Origin: Acidobacteriota bacterium
GTDB lineage: Bacteria > Acidobacteriota > Vicinamibacteria > Vicinamibacterales > Fen-181
Direction: 5' to 3'
NCBI GenBank assembly: GCA_003157675.1
Contig: PMKG01000230.1
Location: 9,233 to 17,301, forward strand
Length of the DNA stretch: 8,069 nucleotides
The position numbers and the translations under genes are program-made. The notes beneath the pieces were generated by a model that did no database searches, was not told where the DNA came from, and saw nothing but the letters and a program-made list of their open reading frames with translations. Within the stretch, counting starts at the first letter, position 1, and every line of letters begins with the position of its first letter. Below, piece after piece: positions 6,574 through 8,069 of the stretch.

Positions 6574-7953
6574 CTACAGGTAGTCCATCGGATCGACGTC
6601 GTACGCCTTCGGATCGAGTACGGCCTCGACCGTGATGTCTTCTTCACCCTCGGCGCGGGCCCACAAGCGCCGGACCCGGGCCGCCTTCAGCCGGGTGCCG
6701 GCCGGGTCGAACAGCACGTTGACCGTCGGCAGCGAGGGATCCGATCCGCCGGTCCTGACGACCACACCGACCTCGCCGTTGCTGAGCCGCGCGAGCGTTG
6801 ACGGCGGGTACACACCCATGAGGTCGATGAACAGCCGGACGAGGTTCTGGTCGAACTGGCCGCCGTCCTTGTGCGTCATGAACTCCATGATCCGCTCGGT
6901 GGGCGAGGTGGCTTGATACACCCTCGTCGATCGCATCGCGTCGAACACGTCGGAGATCCCGCACAAGATGGTTCCGAGGTTGATCGTGGGGCGCTGCACG
7001 CCGGCCGGGTATCCCTTGCCGTCCCGGCGCAGGTGATGTTCGAAGGCCACGATGGCGGCGAGGCGCGGGATGTCGCGGGCGCCCCTGAGGATGGCCGCCC
7101 CGTCCAATGGGTGGCGCATCATGATCGCGCGTTCGGCCGGCGTCAAGGCCCCGGCCTTGTTGAGCACCTCGAGCGGCGTCAACACCTTACCGATGTCGTG
7201 CAACATGGCCGCCAACCCGAGGGCGCGCAATTCCCGGCCGTCGATGCCCACGGTCCGGGCCTGGGCCATGGTGAGGATCGACACGTTCACCATGTGGGTG
7301 AACGTGTACTCGTCGTGCTCCTTCATCCCGGTGAGCCCGATCATCTTCGCCCGCGACGTGCCGACCGCCTCGGCCAGGTGCTCGACCGTCTCGTGCGCCA
7401 TCGGCGCGTCGGGGGCCCCCTCGATCCTGGTGCTCTCCCAGATCATGCGCGCCGCCTCGACCGAGCCGCTGTACACCTGTCGCATCGTGACCGCGCTGGA
7501 GCCCCAGTTCCCCGCCGTCGTGTCAACGGGGATCCGGCCGGCGCGCAGATGTTCGAGCTTCAGGAAGTCGACGTCCGCCTCTGCCCCGCCATTCTCGGTG
7601 TGGGGACTCGGCTGCGAGGCCGCGCGGACGAACGCCCGGAGCTCCTCCAGCGTGATCCCCCGATTCAGCAGAACGCGGTTGATGCCGAGGGCCTGCATGT
7701 AGCGGATGAACTCGGCCCGATACGAGGTCATCGCGAGCAGCGGCGTGTCGTCGGCGATGATCTCCCCGCCGATCAACCCGATGAGCACCGAGGACTCGAC
7801 CTTGTGCAGGCGCTGGACCGCATCGAGGAGCGCGCGGACGTGTTCGTCCACGCTCGGGTGCGCGATCGAATAGAGGCTCGCCGCCCGCAGCGCGCCGCTC
7901 AGCCTCTGCACGATGTCGGCGTAGTGCTCGAGGCGGGTCGTCCTGTCCATCAT
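6574..7953 (-). CDS. HD-GYP domain protein, putative cyclic-di-GMP phosphodiesterase
   Basis: This 459-residue protein carries an HD-GYP domain, a metal-dependent phosphohydrolase domain that commonly degrades the second messenger cyclic-di-GMP. Expected residues are present: H220 in FTHMVNVS, the HD pair H252/D253 in MLHDIGK (K256), H281 in MRHPLDG, H306/H307 in FEHH, DGKGYP at 311-316, and D335 in SDVFDAM. The usual glutamate after the HH pair is leucine. Residues 1 to about 200 are not a receiver domain; they contain a helical SLYSIAHPSVDEHV segment near 27-39 and a GGEIIADD strand near 62-69, a non-receiver N-terminus I think I have seen in related HD-GYP proteins. A C-terminal tail with GEVGVVVR and VNVLFDPAGT follows the domain. 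No membrane segment is seen. The ATG at 7951-7953 has GAGGAG 8 bases upstream; a second ATG follows directly. Enzymatic activity is inferred. Confidence 0.9.
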   Translation of the reverse strand: MMDRTTRLEHYADIVQRLSGALRAASLYSIAHPSVDEHVRALLDAVQRLHKVESSVLIGLIGGEIIADDTPLLAMTSYRAEFIRYMQALGINRVLLNRGITLEELRAFVRAASQPSPHTENGGAEADVDFLKLEHLRAGRIPVDTTAGNWGSSAVTMRQVYSGSVEAARMIWESTRIEGAPDAPMAHETVEHLAEAVGTSRAKMIGLTGMKEHDEYTFTHMVNVSILTMAQARTVGIDGRELRALGLAAMLHDIGKVLTPLEVLNKAGALTPAERAIMMRHPLDGAAILRGARDIPRLAAIVAFEHHLRRDGKGYPAGVQRPTINLGTILCGISDVFDAMRSTRVYQATSPTERIMEFMTHKDGGQFDQNLVRLFIDLMGVYPPSTLARLSNGEVGVVVRTGGSDPSLPTVNVLFDPAGTRLKAARVRRLWARAEGEEDITVEAVLDPKAYDVDPMDYL

Positions 7954-7961
7954 CGGTGGCG

Positions 7962-7967
7962 CTCCTC
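7962..7967 (-). promoter_or_regulatory. Strong Shine-Dalgarno for the HD-GYP gene
   Basis: The minus strand reads GAGGAG here, 8 bases before the ATG at 7953. It is the clearest ribosome binding site in the window and fixes the HD-GYP start at the first of its two adjacent ATG codons. The other minus-strand genes lack a comparable site. Confidence 0.75.
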
Positions 7968-7991
7968 GGCGGCCGCCACAGGCTTCGCCTC

Positions 7992-8069
7992 CTAGCCGGC
8001 GACGGATGGTGTCTCTCGCGGGACAGCCCCCGCGTGACGGCGCAGCACCCGGAGGGCCGACTTCGCCGC
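7992..8069 (-). CDS. Possible C-terminal end of an upstream gene (partial)
   Basis: One minus-strand frame is open from the window edge to a TAG at 7992-7994, giving 25 residues that include ALRVLRRHAG. Third codon positions are mostly G or C, as in the neighbours, which is consistent with coding, but in DNA this GC-rich a short open frame is weak evidence. The stop lies 38 bases before the HD-GYP start, so a real gene here could be in the same transcript. No family can be assigned from so few residues, and the region could equally be non-coding leader. Confidence 0.3.
   Translation of the reverse strand, partial: AAKSALRVLRRHAGAVPRETPSVAG

Noticed and set aside
7980..7990. Small hairpin AGGC-TTC-GCCT in the HD-GYP leader as a regulatory RNA element
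   Set aside because: A 4-bp stem of this kind is common by chance in GC-rich DNA and nothing else supports a riboswitch or attenuator.
6871..7995. A 374-codon plus-strand frame antisense to the HD-GYP gene
   Set aside because: It is Arg/His/Asp-rich shadow sequence; the minus strand encodes a coherent HD-GYP protein with a strong ribosome binding site.

Overview
This window is GC-rich, compact bacterial DNA with six complete protein-coding genes, gaps mostly under 60 bases and strong G/C preference at third codon positions. The mix is a bacterial M49 peptidase, a CPSF-73-like beta-CASP nuclease and an HD-GYP protein with a long non-receiver N-terminus, plus heptanucleotide repeats between genes. 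This would fit a soil-type, high-GC bacterium such as an Acidobacteriota member. That placement is inference from general resemblance only, and no taxonomic marker is present.

Layout. Bases 6-4390 hold three minus-strand genes that read as one probable operon, in transcription order: a PLP-dependent D-cysteine desulfhydrase/ACC deaminase-family enzyme (4390-3398), a metallo-beta-lactamase/beta-CASP/RMMBL ribonuclease-like protein (3390-2005, starting 7 bases after the previous stop), and a dipeptidyl-peptidase III-type zinc peptidase of family M49 (1952-6). A 70-base array of ten 7-bp repeats (1941-2010) separates the last two. It contains both the stop codon of the nuclease and the start codon of the peptidase.

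From a 38-base divergent gap (4391-4428) a plus-strand pair runs the other way: a methylenetetrahydrofolate reductase-family TIM-barrel protein (4429-5271) and a class I/II aminotransferase (5293-6519). They are nearly contiguous and probably co-transcribed. A 54-base convergent gap with a second, shorter and different 7-bp repeat separates them from a minus-strand HD-GYP-domain protein (7953-6574), which may act on cyclic-di-GMP. Bases 7954-8069 hold its leader, with a strong Shine-Dalgarno sequence and a possible nine-codon leader ORF, and perhaps the last codons of another minus-strand gene running off the edge.

How they may work together. The desulfhydrase (sulfur amino acids), the MTHFR-like protein (one-carbon/methionine) and the aminotransferase could belong to one sulfur-amino-acid/one-carbon theme transcribed outward from 4391-4428, but only adjacency supports this. 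The nuclease, peptidase and HD-GYP protein show no clear functional link to it. I found no mobile element, CRISPR array, tRNA or rRNA. The most unusual structure is the pair of period-7 intergenic repeats.
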